Source of the DNA: Limosilactobacillus difficilis
Lineage (GTDB): Bacteria > Bacillota > Bacilli > Lactobacillales > Lactobacillaceae
Assembly: GCF_947387495.1 (NCBI RefSeq)
Contig: NZ_CANDNU010000001.1
Location: forward strand, 1 to 64,000
Reading direction: 5' to 3'
DNA: 64,000 nucleotides
Part shown: positions 1 through 8,501 of the stretch, in pieces
Position numbering within the stretch: position 1 is the stretch's first letter
How the letters are laid out: every line of letters begins with the position of its first letter
The notes under the pieces: generated by a model
Databases searched by the model: none
Told to the model about the DNA's origin: nothing
Seen by the model: only the letters and a program-made list of their open reading frames with translations
Made by a program: the position numbers and the translations under genes

Positions 1-29
1 AGCTTAGTGTTTATGCTAATTTTAGTCAT

Positions 30-69
30 AAAAAAATACCCCCAAAGTCGATTTCCAACTTTGGGGGTA
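30..69 (-). terminator. Rho-independent terminator facing the minus strand
   Basis: A perfect 12-bp stem pairs 37-48 with 58-69 around a 9-nt loop. On the plus strand it is preceded by a run of seven A, so on the minus strand the stem is followed by a U tract. It therefore reads as a terminator for leftward transcription, although no minus-strand gene lies immediately to its right. On the plus strand no T run follows the stem, but a second weaker structure ending in six T occurs at about 76-104. Confidence 0.6.
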
Positions 70-102
70 CGCATCAAGCTTGCTAAGCCGGGCTCTGCTT
101 TT

Positions 103-132
103 TTGTGCGTGAAGTTCGTCAACTGCTAATAT
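103..132 (+). promoter_or_regulatory. Candidate truB promoter
   Basis: TTGTGC at 103-108 and TAATAT at 127-132 are separated by 18 nt. TGC directly precedes the -10 box, giving an extended -10. It lies 50 nt upstream of the truB start. The assignment rests on pattern only. Confidence 0.35.
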
Positions 133-181
133 GTAATGAATGTGTTATCCTAAAATGGTGATAAAATTCGGAGGTGGTCTT

Positions 182-1090
182 GTGGATGGCATTATTCCAC
201 TTTACAAAGAACGCGGGATGACCAGTTTTGACTGTGTTAATCGGGTTCGACACATTATCCATGAAGCGCACGTGGGCCATGCTGGCACGCTGGACCCTAA
301 TGTTGATGGTGTTTTACCGATTTGCGTTGGCAAGGCGACAAAGTGCGTCGATTTTTTACACGAAAAGCCCAAGGAATATAGTGGTGAATTGCTAATCGGT
401 CTTTCAACGACTACGGAAGATCTGGATGGTGAGACAGTCAAACGGCAACGCGTTGAAAGCAAAATTAGTGACGAAACAGTTAAAACTGCGATGGCAACGA
501 TGATGGGCAAAATAACGCAAGTTCCACCGATGTATTCATCCGTTAAAGTTAATGGCAAGCGCCTCTACGAATATGCCCACGCGGGGGAGACTGTCGAACG
601 GCCCCATCGTCAAGTAGTGATCAATGCTTTTCAAATGGTGGCCAATGACTTTGACCCCGCCAAGGGGCAGCAACGGGTCCGCTTTACCGTCAAATGTTCG
701 AAAGGAACCTATGTCCGCACGCTGGCGGTGGACCTCGCCAAAAAATTGGGTTATCCTGGTGTGATGAGTTCGCTGACCCGGACCAGTAGTGGCGGCTTTA
801 ACTTGGACCAAACACTTAGTTTGGCTGATTTATCGGACCTAGCAGCCAATCAGTTGCTCAGCCAGTATGTCTTGCCACTTGAAATTGTTTTTGAAGATTG
901 GCAGCATTTAGCTTTGAATAAAGAACAGTGGCAAGCCGTTCAGAACGGTGGTTGGCTCAAAACTGCTGAGATTCCCGCTAATGCTGACCAGCGGATTGCC
1001 TTGACCTATCAAGGCCGCGTTAAAGCACTGTACTACCAACGTGATTCTGGTCATTATGCCCCTCTCAAAATGATCTCGACGAAAGCGTGA
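182..1090 (+). CDS. truB: tRNA pseudouridine(55) synthase TruB
   Basis: TruB isomerises U55 of the T-psi-C arm of elongator tRNAs to pseudouridine in the cytosol. The motif GHAGTLDPNVDGVLP holds the catalytic aspartate at about residue 38, and a C-terminal PUA-like region follows the synthase domain. The length of 302 aa is normal. I take the GTG at 182 as the start: GGAGGT at 170-175 lies 6 nt upstream and the family consensus begins there, whereas an in-frame ATG at 140 adds 14 atypical residues. ribF follows after 6 nt, a pairing usual in Firmicutes. The rbfA gene normally found upstream would lie outside the window. Confidence 0.95.
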   Translation: MDGIIPLYKERGMTSFDCVNRVRHIIHEAHVGHAGTLDPNVDGVLPICVGKATKCVDFLHEKPKEYSGELLIGLSTTTEDLDGETVKRQRVESKISDETVKTAMATMMGKITQVPPMYSSVKVNGKRLYEYAHAGETVERPHRQVVINAFQMVANDFDPAKGQQRVRFTVKCSKGTYVRTLAVDLAKKLGYPGVMSSLTRTSSGGFNLDQTLSLADLSDLAANQLLSQYVLPLEIVFEDWQHLALNKEQWQAVQNGGWLKTAEIPANADQRIALTYQGRVKALYYQRDSGHYAPLKMISTKA

Positions 1091-1096
1091 TTAATA

Positions 1097-2044
1097 ATGG
1101 AAATCATCAAACTTCACCACCCTCTCAAGCCGAACTTAATTCCGGCGGGGCCAGTTATTTTGGCGATGGGCTTCTTCGATGGTGTTCATCGGGGCCATCA
1201 GGCAGTAATCCGGCGTGCTAAGGAGGAAGCAATGCGGCGCCATGTGCCGCTAGCAGTGTTGACTTATAACCATAGTCCCCAGATCGTTTATCGCCGTTTT
1301 GAACACGGGATTCACTATCTGACTGGCAATCAGCGTAAGTATGAGCTGTTTGAGCGGCTGGGAGTTGACCGGGTCTATCAAGTTGCATTTACCTCTGACT
1401 TTGGGGCCCAGAATCCGCAAGAATTTGTCGACCACTACCTCGTCGCCTTACACCCGCTTGTGGTTGTTGCGGGTTTTGACCATACGTATGGACCAGGTGA
1501 ATCCGCGACGATGAAGCATTTGCCTGATTATGCCAGGGGGCGTTTTGCTGTCATCACCGTGCCAAAACTAGCGGCGGGAATCGCTGATGAGAAGGTTGGC
1601 TCCACTCAAATCAAACAAGCAATTCGAAAGGGAAATATCGGTCAGGCCAACCAGGCGCTTGGCTATCATTACCAAACGGGGGGCTTAGTGGTACACGGTT
1701 TTGCCCGCGGGCGGCAAATCGGTTTTCCAACTTTGAACATTGATTGGCCCCGCTGGTGTGTTTTGCCCAAAACAGGAGTCTACGTTACCCGTGTTCTGGT
1801 CAACGGCACCTGGTATGGTGGCATGGCTAATATTGGCTATGACGAGACCTTTGGTGATGATGCCAACAAGACCCTAGAGATTTTTCTGTTTGATTTTCAT
1901 CACGAGGTATATGGTGAAAAAGTTCGGGTGAAGTGGTACCAACGGCTGCGGGATACGGTCAAATTTAATTCGATAGCGGCGCTCGTTAAGCAGATGAAGT
2001 GTGACCAGGCGGCTTGCTTGGCTTATCTTCGAGATAACAAATAA
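1097..2044 (+). CDS. ribF: Bifunctional riboflavin kinase / FAD synthetase
   Basis: RibF phosphorylates riboflavin to FMN and adenylates FMN to FAD. The N-terminal FAD synthetase domain shows the nucleotidyltransferase motif GFFDGVHRGH at residues 25-34. The C-terminal flavokinase domain shows GRQIGFPTLNI at about residues 204-214. The length of 315 aa is typical of the bifunctional family. It starts 6 nt after truB and is probably cotranscribed with it. The stop codon is already part of the terminator stem that ends the operon. Confidence 0.95.
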   Translation: MEIIKLHHPLKPNLIPAGPVILAMGFFDGVHRGHQAVIRRAKEEAMRRHVPLAVLTYNHSPQIVYRRFEHGIHYLTGNQRKYELFERLGVDRVYQVAFTSDFGAQNPQEFVDHYLVALHPLVVVAGFDHTYGPGESATMKHLPDYARGRFAVITVPKLAAGIADEKVGSTQIKQAIRKGNIGQANQALGYHYQTGGLVVHGFARGRQIGFPTLNIDWPRWCVLPKTGVYVTRVLVNGTWYGGMANIGYDETFGDDANKTLEIFLFDFHHEVYGEKVRVKWYQRLRDTVKFNSIAALVKQMKCDQAACLAYLRDNK

Positions 2045-2075
2045 GGAGCTGGGTTTTGCCCAACTCCTTATTTGT
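2043..2075 (+). terminator. Terminator of truB-ribF
   Basis: AAGGAGCTGGG (2043-2053) pairs with CCCAACTCCTT (2059-2069) with one mismatch around a 5-nt loop; ATTTGTTA follows. The A-rich left flank means it could also stop the convergent minus-strand gene. Confidence 0.6.
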
Positions 2076-2449
2076 TAGTGCCGGCTACTGCGGTGATTGC
2101 TAATATTGTGAATCTTGTGAACTTGCCGTTTGATCTGGTGTTTGGGACTGGCGGCATCCAATTTGAAATTTTTCATTTTGCCAGGAAAGGGGTGTCCAGA
2201 CATCCGGACTGGAAGCCAGCTTTTCATGATGGCAGTCATTGACTTGAGATCTTGCATCAGCTGGGGATTGTGCTCTGCCTGAGCAGCTCGCAGAATGTCG
2301 TCGCCTAAGCGCATCAATAAGTTTTGATGATAGGAAAGCAATTCGCTCGTCAGCTCCGCATTACGGTATTTGTTGAAAAGCTTTTGAATCAGCTCCATTG
2401 CGTCCCGGGGCCCGGTTGGTTGGATATAATGGTGTTTTTCTTGGGCCAT
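2075..2449 (-). CDS. Conserved-looking hypothetical protein
   Basis: I do not recognise this 124-aa protein. It is hydrophilic, has no signal peptide or membrane segment, and is mostly predicted helix in the first two thirds. The C-terminal 40 residues are basic and rich in His, Lys and Arg. A good ribosome site (AGGAGG, complement of 2457-2462) lies 7 nt from the ATG, which supports a real gene. It is convergent with ribF and divergent from hrcA, so its promoter would have to lie in the same 117-bp gap as the hrcA promoter and CIRCE. The basic tail could mean nucleic-acid contact, but this is only a guess. Confidence 0.65.
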   Translation of the reverse strand: MAQEKHHYIQPTGPRDAMELIQKLFNKYRNAELTSELLSYHQNLLMRLGDDILRAAQAEHNPQLMQDLKSMTAIMKSWLPVRMSGHPFPGKMKNFKLDAASPKHQIKRQVHKIHNISNHRSSRH

Positions 2450-2481
2450 GAAGGTTCCTCCTAAAAAATCTTTGACGTTTC

Positions 2482-2510
2482 TTGACTTTTCGAATATTGA
2501 TTGTTATATT
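2482..2510 (+). promoter_or_regulatory. SigA promoter of the hrcA operon
   Basis: TTGACT (2482-2487) and TATATT (2505-2510) are separated by exactly 17 nt. The CIRCE element starts about 12 nt downstream, so the start point and operator nearly coincide, as is usual for HrcA regulation. Confidence 0.8.
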
Positions 2511-2521
2511 AGAAAATGTAT

Positions 2522-2548
2522 TTAGCACTTAACGCGGTTGAGTGCTAA
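2522..2548 (+). promoter_or_regulatory. CIRCE operator (HrcA binding site)
   Basis: The inverted repeat TTAGCACTT - 9 nt - GAGTGCTAA matches the CIRCE consensus except for the last base of the left arm (T instead of C). It lies between the hrcA promoter and its start codon. By family knowledge, HrcA bound here represses its own operon and is released when GroEL is titrated by unfolded protein. Confidence 0.93.
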
Positions 2549-2566
2549 AAAGGGAAGTGGTGATAA

Positions 2567-3616
2567 TTGCTTACACAACGTCAAAAGGATATTCTGCAGC
2601 AGATTGTACGTCAGTATACTGCAACTGGTCAACCGGTTGGCTCTAAATCGTTGGCTACCCGCTTGACGCAGAAAGTTAGTTCCGCGACTGTTCGTAACGA
2701 GATGGCAATCTTAGAGAAAGCGGGCCTTATTACAAAGGAACATTCTAGTTCTGGTCGCCTGCCGTCGAAAAAGGGTTATCGTTATTATGTCGATCATCTA
2801 TTGAATCCAGATGCGGTGACTGATAACGATCTGCTTGTAATTCAGCATTCTCTCGGAATGGGGTTTCATAAGATTGACGAGCTGATTTCGCATTCTGCGG
2901 ATATCTTGTCACAACTGACGAGTTATACCGCTTTTACCTTAAAGCCGGAGCAAAAAGAGGTCCGACTGAGTGGTTTTCGCTTGGTGCCACTTGGCAACCA
3001 AAAGGTGATTGCGATTTTAGTGACTGATTCTGGTGATATTGAAAGTCAGTCTTTTACTTTACCGAGAACGATCAACACTGATTCACTGGAAATGGTTGTG
3101 CGGATGATTAATGATCAGTTGACGGGACAACCGTTGACGGACGTCATTAAACGGCTGAAAACAGATATTCCAGCCAAAATTACTGCTTATCTGCAGAGCC
3201 CAGATGGTTTTCTGGATGTTTTTGATAATGTGTTACAGTCCGCAGTGCGTGAACGCTTCTTTGTCGGCGGTCGGATGAATCTGTTAGGTTATTCGGAACG
3301 ACAAGATCCTAACGCAATGAAGGCTTTGTATAGTTTGCTTGATCAAAATGACCGCCTTTCGCACCTGATTGATGCTGATTCACCGGAAGAGGGAATCAGT
3401 GTTAAAATCGGTAACGAAATTAGCAGTAACAAGGTTATGGCAGACTACAGCTTGATTACAGCTACTTATGATGTCAGTCAGTACGGACAAGGGATCATCG
3501 CTGTGCTTGGCCCAACGCGGATGCCTTATTCTAGAACGATTGGGATCATCGATGCTTTTCGGCGCGAATTAGCCAAACGTTTGCTTAATTACTATCACCG
3601 TTACTATGATGAATAG
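2567..3616 (+). CDS. hrcA: Heat-inducible transcription repressor HrcA
   Basis: HrcA represses class I heat-shock genes by binding CIRCE. The N-terminal winged helix carries SSATVRNEMAILEKAGL followed by SSGRLPS (about residues 38-66). The remaining ~280 residues form the dimerisation and GAF-like domain. The 349-aa length is normal. The start is a TTG at 2567, preceded by GGGAAGTGG, and matches the family N terminus (LTQRQKDIL). It is the first gene of hrcA-grpE-dnaK-dnaJ and is autoregulated through the CIRCE at 2522-2548. The rare TTG start probably keeps repressor yield low. Confidence 0.96.
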   Translation: MLTQRQKDILQQIVRQYTATGQPVGSKSLATRLTQKVSSATVRNEMAILEKAGLITKEHSSSGRLPSKKGYRYYVDHLLNPDAVTDNDLLVIQHSLGMGFHKIDELISHSADILSQLTSYTAFTLKPEQKEVRLSGFRLVPLGNQKVIAILVTDSGDIESQSFTLPRTINTDSLEMVVRMINDQLTGQPLTDVIKRLKTDIPAKITAYLQSPDGFLDVFDNVLQSAVRERFFVGGRMNLLGYSERQDPNAMKALYSLLDQNDRLSHLIDADSPEEGISVKIGNEISSNKVMADYSLITATYDVSQYGQGIIAVLGPTRMPYSRTIGIIDAFRRELAKRLLNYYHRYYDE

Positions 3617-3627
3617 GAGGAAATAAG

Positions 3628-4197
3628 ATGGCTGAAAAAGAGAAAAAAGATTCCGCCGAGGCTCGTCCAAAGGCAGCTGCTAAGGCTGACAAGTCAGCTA
3701 AAAAGGGTCAACATCAGGCTTCGGATCAGCAATTAAAAGACCTGCAAAAACAGGTTGATGATTTGAAGAAACAGTTGGCTGGCAAAGATGATCAATACTT
3801 GCGGGCTGAAGCTGAAATTCAAAACATGAATCGTCACTTCAAAGATGAACGGGCCAGCTTGCTCAAGTATGAGGGTCAAGACCTTATCAAGGAAATTTTA
3901 CCAGTCCTGGATAACCTTCAGCGGGCGTTGAGCACTAAAGCAGAAGGCGATGAGGCTAAGCAACTGCACGAAGGGATTCAAATGGTTTATACTCACTTCG
4001 CACACGCCCTTTCTAATCATGGCGTTAAAAAGATCGAGGCCTTGGACAAGAAATTTGATCCGAACGTTCAGCAAGCTGTTCAAACCGTATCTGCCGATGA
4101 TGACCATCCAGCTGACACAGTCGTTCAAGTTCTTCAGGATGGCTATAAGCTGAAAGACCGGGTTTTGCGTCCGGCCATGGTGATTGTGGCACAATAA
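3628..4197 (+). CDS. grpE: Nucleotide exchange factor GrpE
   Basis: GrpE releases ADP from DnaK and also acts as a thermosensor. The first 40 residues are charged and low in complexity (Lys, Ala, Glu). A long coiled coil follows at about residues 35-95, then the beta domain ending in DRVLRPAMVIVAQ, the family signature. At 189 aa it is normal. It starts 11 nt after hrcA with GGAGGAAA upstream, and dnaK follows after 32 nt. It is cotranscribed under HrcA control. Confidence 0.95.
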   Translation: MAEKEKKDSAEARPKAAAKADKSAKKGQHQASDQQLKDLQKQVDDLKKQLAGKDDQYLRAEAEIQNMNRHFKDERASLLKYEGQDLIKEILPVLDNLQRALSTKAEGDEAKQLHEGIQMVYTHFAHALSNHGVKKIEALDKKFDPNVQQAVQTVSADDDHPADTVVQVLQDGYKLKDRVLRPAMVIVAQ

Positions 4198-4229
4198 TTT
4201 GAGTTTTAAAGAGTAAAGAGGGATAAAAA

Positions 4230-6119
4230 ATGGCAAGCAATAAAATTATCGGTATTGACTTGGGGACGACTAATTCCGCCGTTGCCGTAATGGAAGGTAA
4301 TGAACCCAAGATTATTACAAACCCTGATGGTGGGCGGACAACGCCGTCAGTGGTTGCATTTAAGAACGGGGAAACCCAGGTCGGTGACGTGGCTAAGCGT
4401 CAGGCCATCACGAACCCGAACACCATTAGCTCAATCAAGAGTCACATGGGTGAAGCGGGCTACACGGTTGAGGTGGAAGGTAAGAAGTACACCCCTCAAG
4501 AGATTTCCGCAATGATCTTGCAATACATCAAGAAGTACGCCGAAGACTACATTGGTGACACGGTTGACAAGGCCGTTATCACGGTGCCGGCTTACTTTAA
4601 CGATGCGCAACGTCAAGCTACTAAAGACGCCGGGAAGATTGCCGGTTTGGACGTTAAGCGGATCATCAACGAACCAACTGCTTCCTCATTAGCTTATGGT
4701 CTTGATAAGGAAGACAAGGACGAAAAGATTCTGGTTTATGACCTTGGTGGTGGGACCTTTGATGTTTCCATCCTTGAATTGGGCGACGGGGTCTTCCAAG
4801 TACTGTCCACTAATGGTGATACCCACCTTGGTGGTGATGACTTTGACAAGAAGATCATGAACTGGTTGATGGATTCCTTCAAAGAGGAACACGGCATTGA
4901 CTTGAGTCAAGACAAGATGGCTCTGCAACGTCTGAAGGATGCCGCTGAAAAGGCAAAGAAGGAACTGTCAAGTGCTCAACAGGCTGACATTAGCTTGCCA
5001 TTTATTGCCCAGGATCCTAAGACGCAGGGCCCTGTTCACTTGAACACGACGCTGACCCGGGCTAAATTTAACCAGTTGACTAATGACTTGGTTGAAAAGA
5101 CGAAGCAACCAGTGATGAATGCTTTGAATGACGCTGATCTGAGTTTCAGCGACATCGATCAAGTGATTTTAAACGGTGGTTCAACGCGGATTCCGGCTGT
5201 TCAGGAAATGGTCAAGGAATTAACTGGCAAGGAGCCAAACCACTCAATCAACCCTGACGAAGCCGTTGCCCTTGGTGCGGCGATCCAAGGTGGGGTTCTG
5301 ACTGGTGATGTGAAGGATGTTGTTCTGCTTGATGTGACGCCACTGTCACTGGGGATTGAAACCATGGGTGGTGTTATGACTAAGCTGATCCCACGCAACA
5401 CAACGATTCCAACTTCCAAGAGCCAAATCTTCTCAACTGCTGCTGATAATCAATCAGCTGTTGATATTCACGTCCTGCAAGGTGAACGGCCAATGGCAGC
5501 TGACAACAAGACCTTAGGGAACTTCCAGCTGACAGACATTCCGGCTGCACCGCGTGGTGTGCCGCAAATCAAGGTGACCTTTGACATTGACAAGAATGGG
5601 ATTGTAAACGTTTCGGCCGAAGACCAAGGGACACACAAGAAGCAAAATATCACGATTAAGTCCAGTTCTGGCCTGTCCGATGAAGAAATCGAACGGATGA
5701 AGAAGGATGCCGAAGAAAACGCCGCAGCTGATAAGAAGAAGAAGGAACAGGTTGATCTGAATAATGAAGCTGACCAACTGATCTTCCAGACTGATAAGAC
5801 TTTGAAGCAGTTGAAGGGCAAGGTATCTGATGACGAAATTAAGAAGGCTCAGGATGCTCGTGACGCTCTAAAGAAGGCAAAGGATGACAAGAACTACGAC
5901 GAAATGAAGGCCAAGAAGGATGATCTGACCAAGATTGTTCAGGACCTCTCCGTCAAGCTTTACCAACAGGCTCAGCAAAACGGCCAAAACAACGGTAATA
6001 ATGCTAACCCGAATGGTAACAACAACGGTTCTTCAAACAACGATGGCCAAAACAATAATAATGGTAAAACCGTCAACGGTGACTTTACCGAAGTTAACCC
6101 TGACGACGACAAGAAGTAA
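4230..6119 (+). CDS. dnaK: Molecular chaperone DnaK (Hsp70)
   Basis: DnaK binds exposed hydrophobic segments of proteins in an ATP-driven cycle with DnaJ and GrpE. The ATPase domain begins [18 protein letters not shown] and includes [15 protein letters not shown]. The substrate-binding domain follows at about residues 365-500, then the helical lid. At 629 aa it is slightly long for a Gram-positive DnaK. The extra length is a C-terminal tail of about 50 residues made largely of Asn, Gly and Gln, ending in the usual acidic DDDKK. Codon choice is strongly biased to few codons, as in highly expressed genes. Confidence 0.97.
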   Translation: MASNKIIGIDLGTTNSAVAVMEGNEPKIITNPDGGRTTPSVVAFKNGETQVGDVAKRQAITNPNTISSIKSHMGEAGYTVEVEGKKYTPQEISAMILQYIKKYAEDYIGDTVDKAVITVPAYFNDAQRQATKDAGKIAGLDVKRIINEPTASSLAYGLDKEDKDEKILVYDLGGGTFDVSILELGDGVFQVLSTNGDTHLGGDDFDKKIMNWLMDSFKEEHGIDLSQDKMALQRLKDAAEKAKKELSSAQQADISLPFIAQDPKTQGPVHLNTTLTRAKFNQLTNDLVEKTKQPVMNALNDADLSFSDIDQVILNGGSTRIPAVQEMVKELTGKEPNHSINPDEAVALGAAIQGGVLTGDVKDVVLLDVTPLSLGIETMGGVMTKLIPRNTTIPTSKSQIFSTAADNQSAVDIHVLQGERPMAADNKTLGNFQLTDIPAAPRGVPQIKVTFDIDKNGIVNVSAEDQGTHKKQNITIKSSSGLSDEEIERMKKDAEENAAADKKKKEQVDLNNEADQLIFQTDKTLKQLKGKVSDDEIKKAQDARDALKKAKDDKNYDEMKAKKDDLTKIVQDLSVKLYQQAQQNGQNNGNNANPNGNNNGSSNNDGQNNNNGKTVNGDFTEVNPDDDKK

Positions 6120-6138
6120 CCGTTAGCCACAATATTAT

Positions 6139-6180
6139 GGAAAAACCAAAGGCCAGGAAACCGGACTTTGGTTTTTCCTG
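6139..6180 (+). terminator. Terminator-like hairpin between dnaK and dnaJ
   Basis: GGAAAAACCAAAG (6139-6151) pairs perfectly with CTTTGGTTTTTCC (6166-6178), a 13-bp stem. The T-rich right arm replaces a separate U tract. It would lower read-through into dnaJ or stabilise the 3' end of a processed dnaK message. Confidence 0.6.
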
Positions 6181-6247
6181 TCTAGGAAAAAATGTTATAA
6201 CTATTAGAGTAGTTCAATGACGTTAATCTTTAAGATGAGGGATGCAG

Positions 6248-7396
6248 ATGGCAGAAAAAAACTATTATGACGTTTTAGGTGTAAGCAAGGATGCATCTGA
6301 TGCGGATATCAAACACGCTTTCCGGCGGCTAGCGGCGAAATATCACCCAGATGTTAACCACGCACCTGATGCCGCAGAAAAGTTTAAGGAAATCAACGAG
6401 GCTTACCAGGTGCTTGGCGACAAGCAAAAGCGTGCCCAGTACGATCAGTTCGGCGAAGCTGGTGTTAACGGCCAGGGTGGCTTTGGTGGCCAGGGCCAGC
6501 AAGGCGGCTTCGGCGGTTTTGGTGATTTTGGTGGCTCTGGTTTTGACGACATTTTTAACATGTTCACTGGCGGTGGCCGGCGGCAAAACCCCAATGCTCC
6601 TCGTCCGGGTCGGGATCTGCAATACACGATGAGTCTTAATTTTATGGATGCTGTTTTTGGTAAAGAGACGAAGATCCGTTATAATCGGCAGGAGGAATGT
6701 TCGACTTGTCATGGCTCCGGGGCGCGTCCGGGAACAACACCAGAGACTTGTCCTCGTTGTCAAGGTCGTGGGGTAGTCACGCAGATTCGCAACACGCCGT
6801 TGGGCCGGATGCAGACCCAGACGACTTGCCCAGAATGTGGCGGAACCGGTCAGATCATCAAGGACAAGTGCCCAACTTGTCAGGGCGCTGGTCGCGTTAA
6901 TAAGCGTCATGAACTTAAAGTCAAGGTGCCAGCTGGCGTTGACGACGGCTCTCAGATGCGGCTTGCTGGTCAAGGAGAAGCCGGAAGCCATGGCGGGCCT
7001 TACGGGGATTTGTACATTGTCTTTCATGTGGCACCCAGCAAAGACTTTCAGCGTGACGGTAGCGACATTTATGTAGATCAAAACATCAGCTTCGCCCAGG
7101 CAGCTCTCGGTGATAAAGTGAAAGTTAAGACGGTCCACGGTGATGTTGATTTGAAGATTCCTGCGGGGACCCAGTCGGAAACGGACTTCCGTTTGCGCAA
7201 TAAGGGTGTTCCCCACCTTAACGGGAGTGGCAACGGTGATGAACATGTCCGGATCCACGTCCAAACACCGACGAAGATGAACAAGCGCCAGCGGGAAGCA
7301 ATGGCAGCCTTCGCGGCGGCTTCTGGTCAAAAAGTCAGCGGGGTTAAGCCCGGCTTCTTTGAGAAACTCAAAGATGCTTTTGATGATAACAAGTAA
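6248..7396 (+). CDS. dnaJ: Chaperone DnaJ (Hsp40)
   Basis: DnaJ delivers unfolded clients to DnaK and stimulates its ATPase. The J domain carries the HPD motif (KYHPDVNH), followed by a Gly/Phe-rich linker. Four zinc-binding repeats come next ([32 protein letters not shown]), then the C-terminal client-binding domains. At 382 aa it is a complete type I DnaJ. I chose the ATG at 6248 because GAGGG (6237-6241) lies 6 nt before it, whereas the ATG at 6242 overlaps that site. The gap after dnaK (128 nt) is longer than elsewhere in the operon and holds a strong hairpin. Confidence 0.96.
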   Translation: MAEKNYYDVLGVSKDASDADIKHAFRRLAAKYHPDVNHAPDAAEKFKEINEAYQVLGDKQKRAQYDQFGEAGVNGQGGFGGQGQQGGFGGFGDFGGSGFDDIFNMFTGGGRRQNPNAPRPGRDLQYTMSLNFMDAVFGKETKIRYNRQEECSTCHGSGARPGTTPETCPRCQGRGVVTQIRNTPLGRMQTQTTCPECGGTGQIIKDKCPTCQGAGRVNKRHELKVKVPAGVDDGSQMRLAGQGEAGSHGGPYGDLYIVFHVAPSKDFQRDGSDIYVDQNISFAQAALGDKVKVKTVHGDVDLKIPAGTQSETDFRLRNKGVPHLNGSGNGDEHVRIHVQTPTKMNKRQREAMAAFAAASGQKVSGVKPGFFEKLKDAFDDNK

Positions 7397-7529
7397 GCGA
7401 CTCTGGCTGGATCGCTGTTAGTGTGGGTTATTTATAAAAAATTATAAAGAAACCAGCACGAGAAGAGCGAATGAAGTATAATATGAGTTGAAAATTAACG
7501 GTGTTTTCACCGTTGCGGAGGGATAAAGA

Positions 7530-8489
7530 ATGAATTTAAAGAAGCAAATTGGTGCTGCCGCTTTGACAGCGGTCCTGGTCGCACCACTGGCATTGGCACC
7601 AATCAGTGCAGCTGCTAATGACTTCTACTCGAATCAAACGACTGCTGAACAAGCTGACATTACGAACTGGGTGGCTAACACACCAGATCAGATCAGCGAC
7701 AACATGTTAGCTCAGCACATTGATTTGAACAACTTGCACGGCACTCGCTACGTTATTCAGTGGGGGGATACCCTTTCTGGAATCTCAGCAGCAACGGGCA
7801 TTTCGGTCGAAAAATTAGCCTATGACAACAACATCACCAACGTTAATTTGATTTATGCTGGTGATATCTTGATTCTTAACCGGGATGGAAGTGTACCAAG
7901 TGGTTACCAAGTAACGGGAAACCCGAATGTGGTTGCTCAAACCAAGATTGTTATTTCCAATACCGACAACTCCGTCAACATTGACAACTCAGTTTACAAA
8001 GTAAATAACAGCACTAATAACTCCACTCACACGACTAATAACTATTACCCAACGAAGAGCGATAAATCACCACAAGAACCATCATCTTCGAGTGCAAGTG
8101 ATAATAGTAGCTCGACTTCAGCTTCTAACAGTTCTAGCAGCTCCTCCAGCAGCTCGAGCAGTACTAAGAAGGGGTTGTTCTCCAGCAGCAAGATGAGTGC
8201 GGATGAATTTAAGTCAGCTGTCGAGGATAATATCAACCAAAGTGACGGTGTTCACATTAACTTCACTGACAGCGTTGCTGATGGGAAGACCATCAAGTCT
8301 GGCGCAATTACGCTGCCTGTCCGGAATGAAACAACTGCTAAAATGGTGGCAAAGACCATCGTCGCTGGTTTGAAGGCTAGTGGCCAGTTGGACAAGATCA
8401 ACGGTGCTGGCGATGTAGCTGTTCAACTGAGTTATAGCGGCAACAAGGTCAACTACCAGATTCAGTCTGCTGACAACGGCAGCAAGTAG
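7530..8489 (+). CDS. Secreted LysM-domain protein with serine-rich linker
   Basis: This 319-aa protein is probably exported and bound to the cell wall. The signal peptide has a KK n-region, a hydrophobic stretch at residues 8-25 and a likely cut near ISAAA-ND (28-30). A single LysM domain at about residues 72-117 (YVIQWGDTLSGISAATG ... IYAGDILIL) should bind peptidoglycan. An Asn/Thr-rich and then almost pure Ser linker spans about 145-210, followed by a C-terminal domain of about 100 residues that I do not recognise. There is no catalytic cysteine-peptidase or muramidase motif. GGAGGG precedes the ATG. It sits with the next gene between dnaJ and lepA, which are otherwise near neighbours in related lactobacilli. 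Confidence 0.85.
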   Translation: MNLKKQIGAAALTAVLVAPLALAPISAAANDFYSNQTTAEQADITNWVANTPDQISDNMLAQHIDLNNLHGTRYVIQWGDTLSGISAATGISVEKLAYDNNITNVNLIYAGDILILNRDGSVPSGYQVTGNPNVVAQTKIVISNTDNSVNIDNSVYKVNNSTNNSTHTTNNYYPTKSDKSPQEPSSSSASDNSSSTSASNSSSSSSSSSSSTKKGLFSSSKMSADEFKSAVEDNINQSDGVHINFTDSVADGKTIKSGAITLPVRNETTAKMVAKTIVAGLKASGQLDKINGAGDVAVQLSYSGNKVNYQIQSADNGSK

Positions 8490-8501
8490 GGGGCGTGATC
8501 A

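Noticed and set aside
6329-7330. Long open frame on the minus strand opposite dnaJ (333 codons)
   Set aside because: It mirrors dnaJ codon structure, has no ribosome site and no domain resemblance; dnaJ itself is certain.
8090-8170. Short tandem-looking repeats that could suggest a repeat array
   Set aside because: They are in-frame serine codons of the LysM protein linker, not a CRISPR or intergenic repeat.
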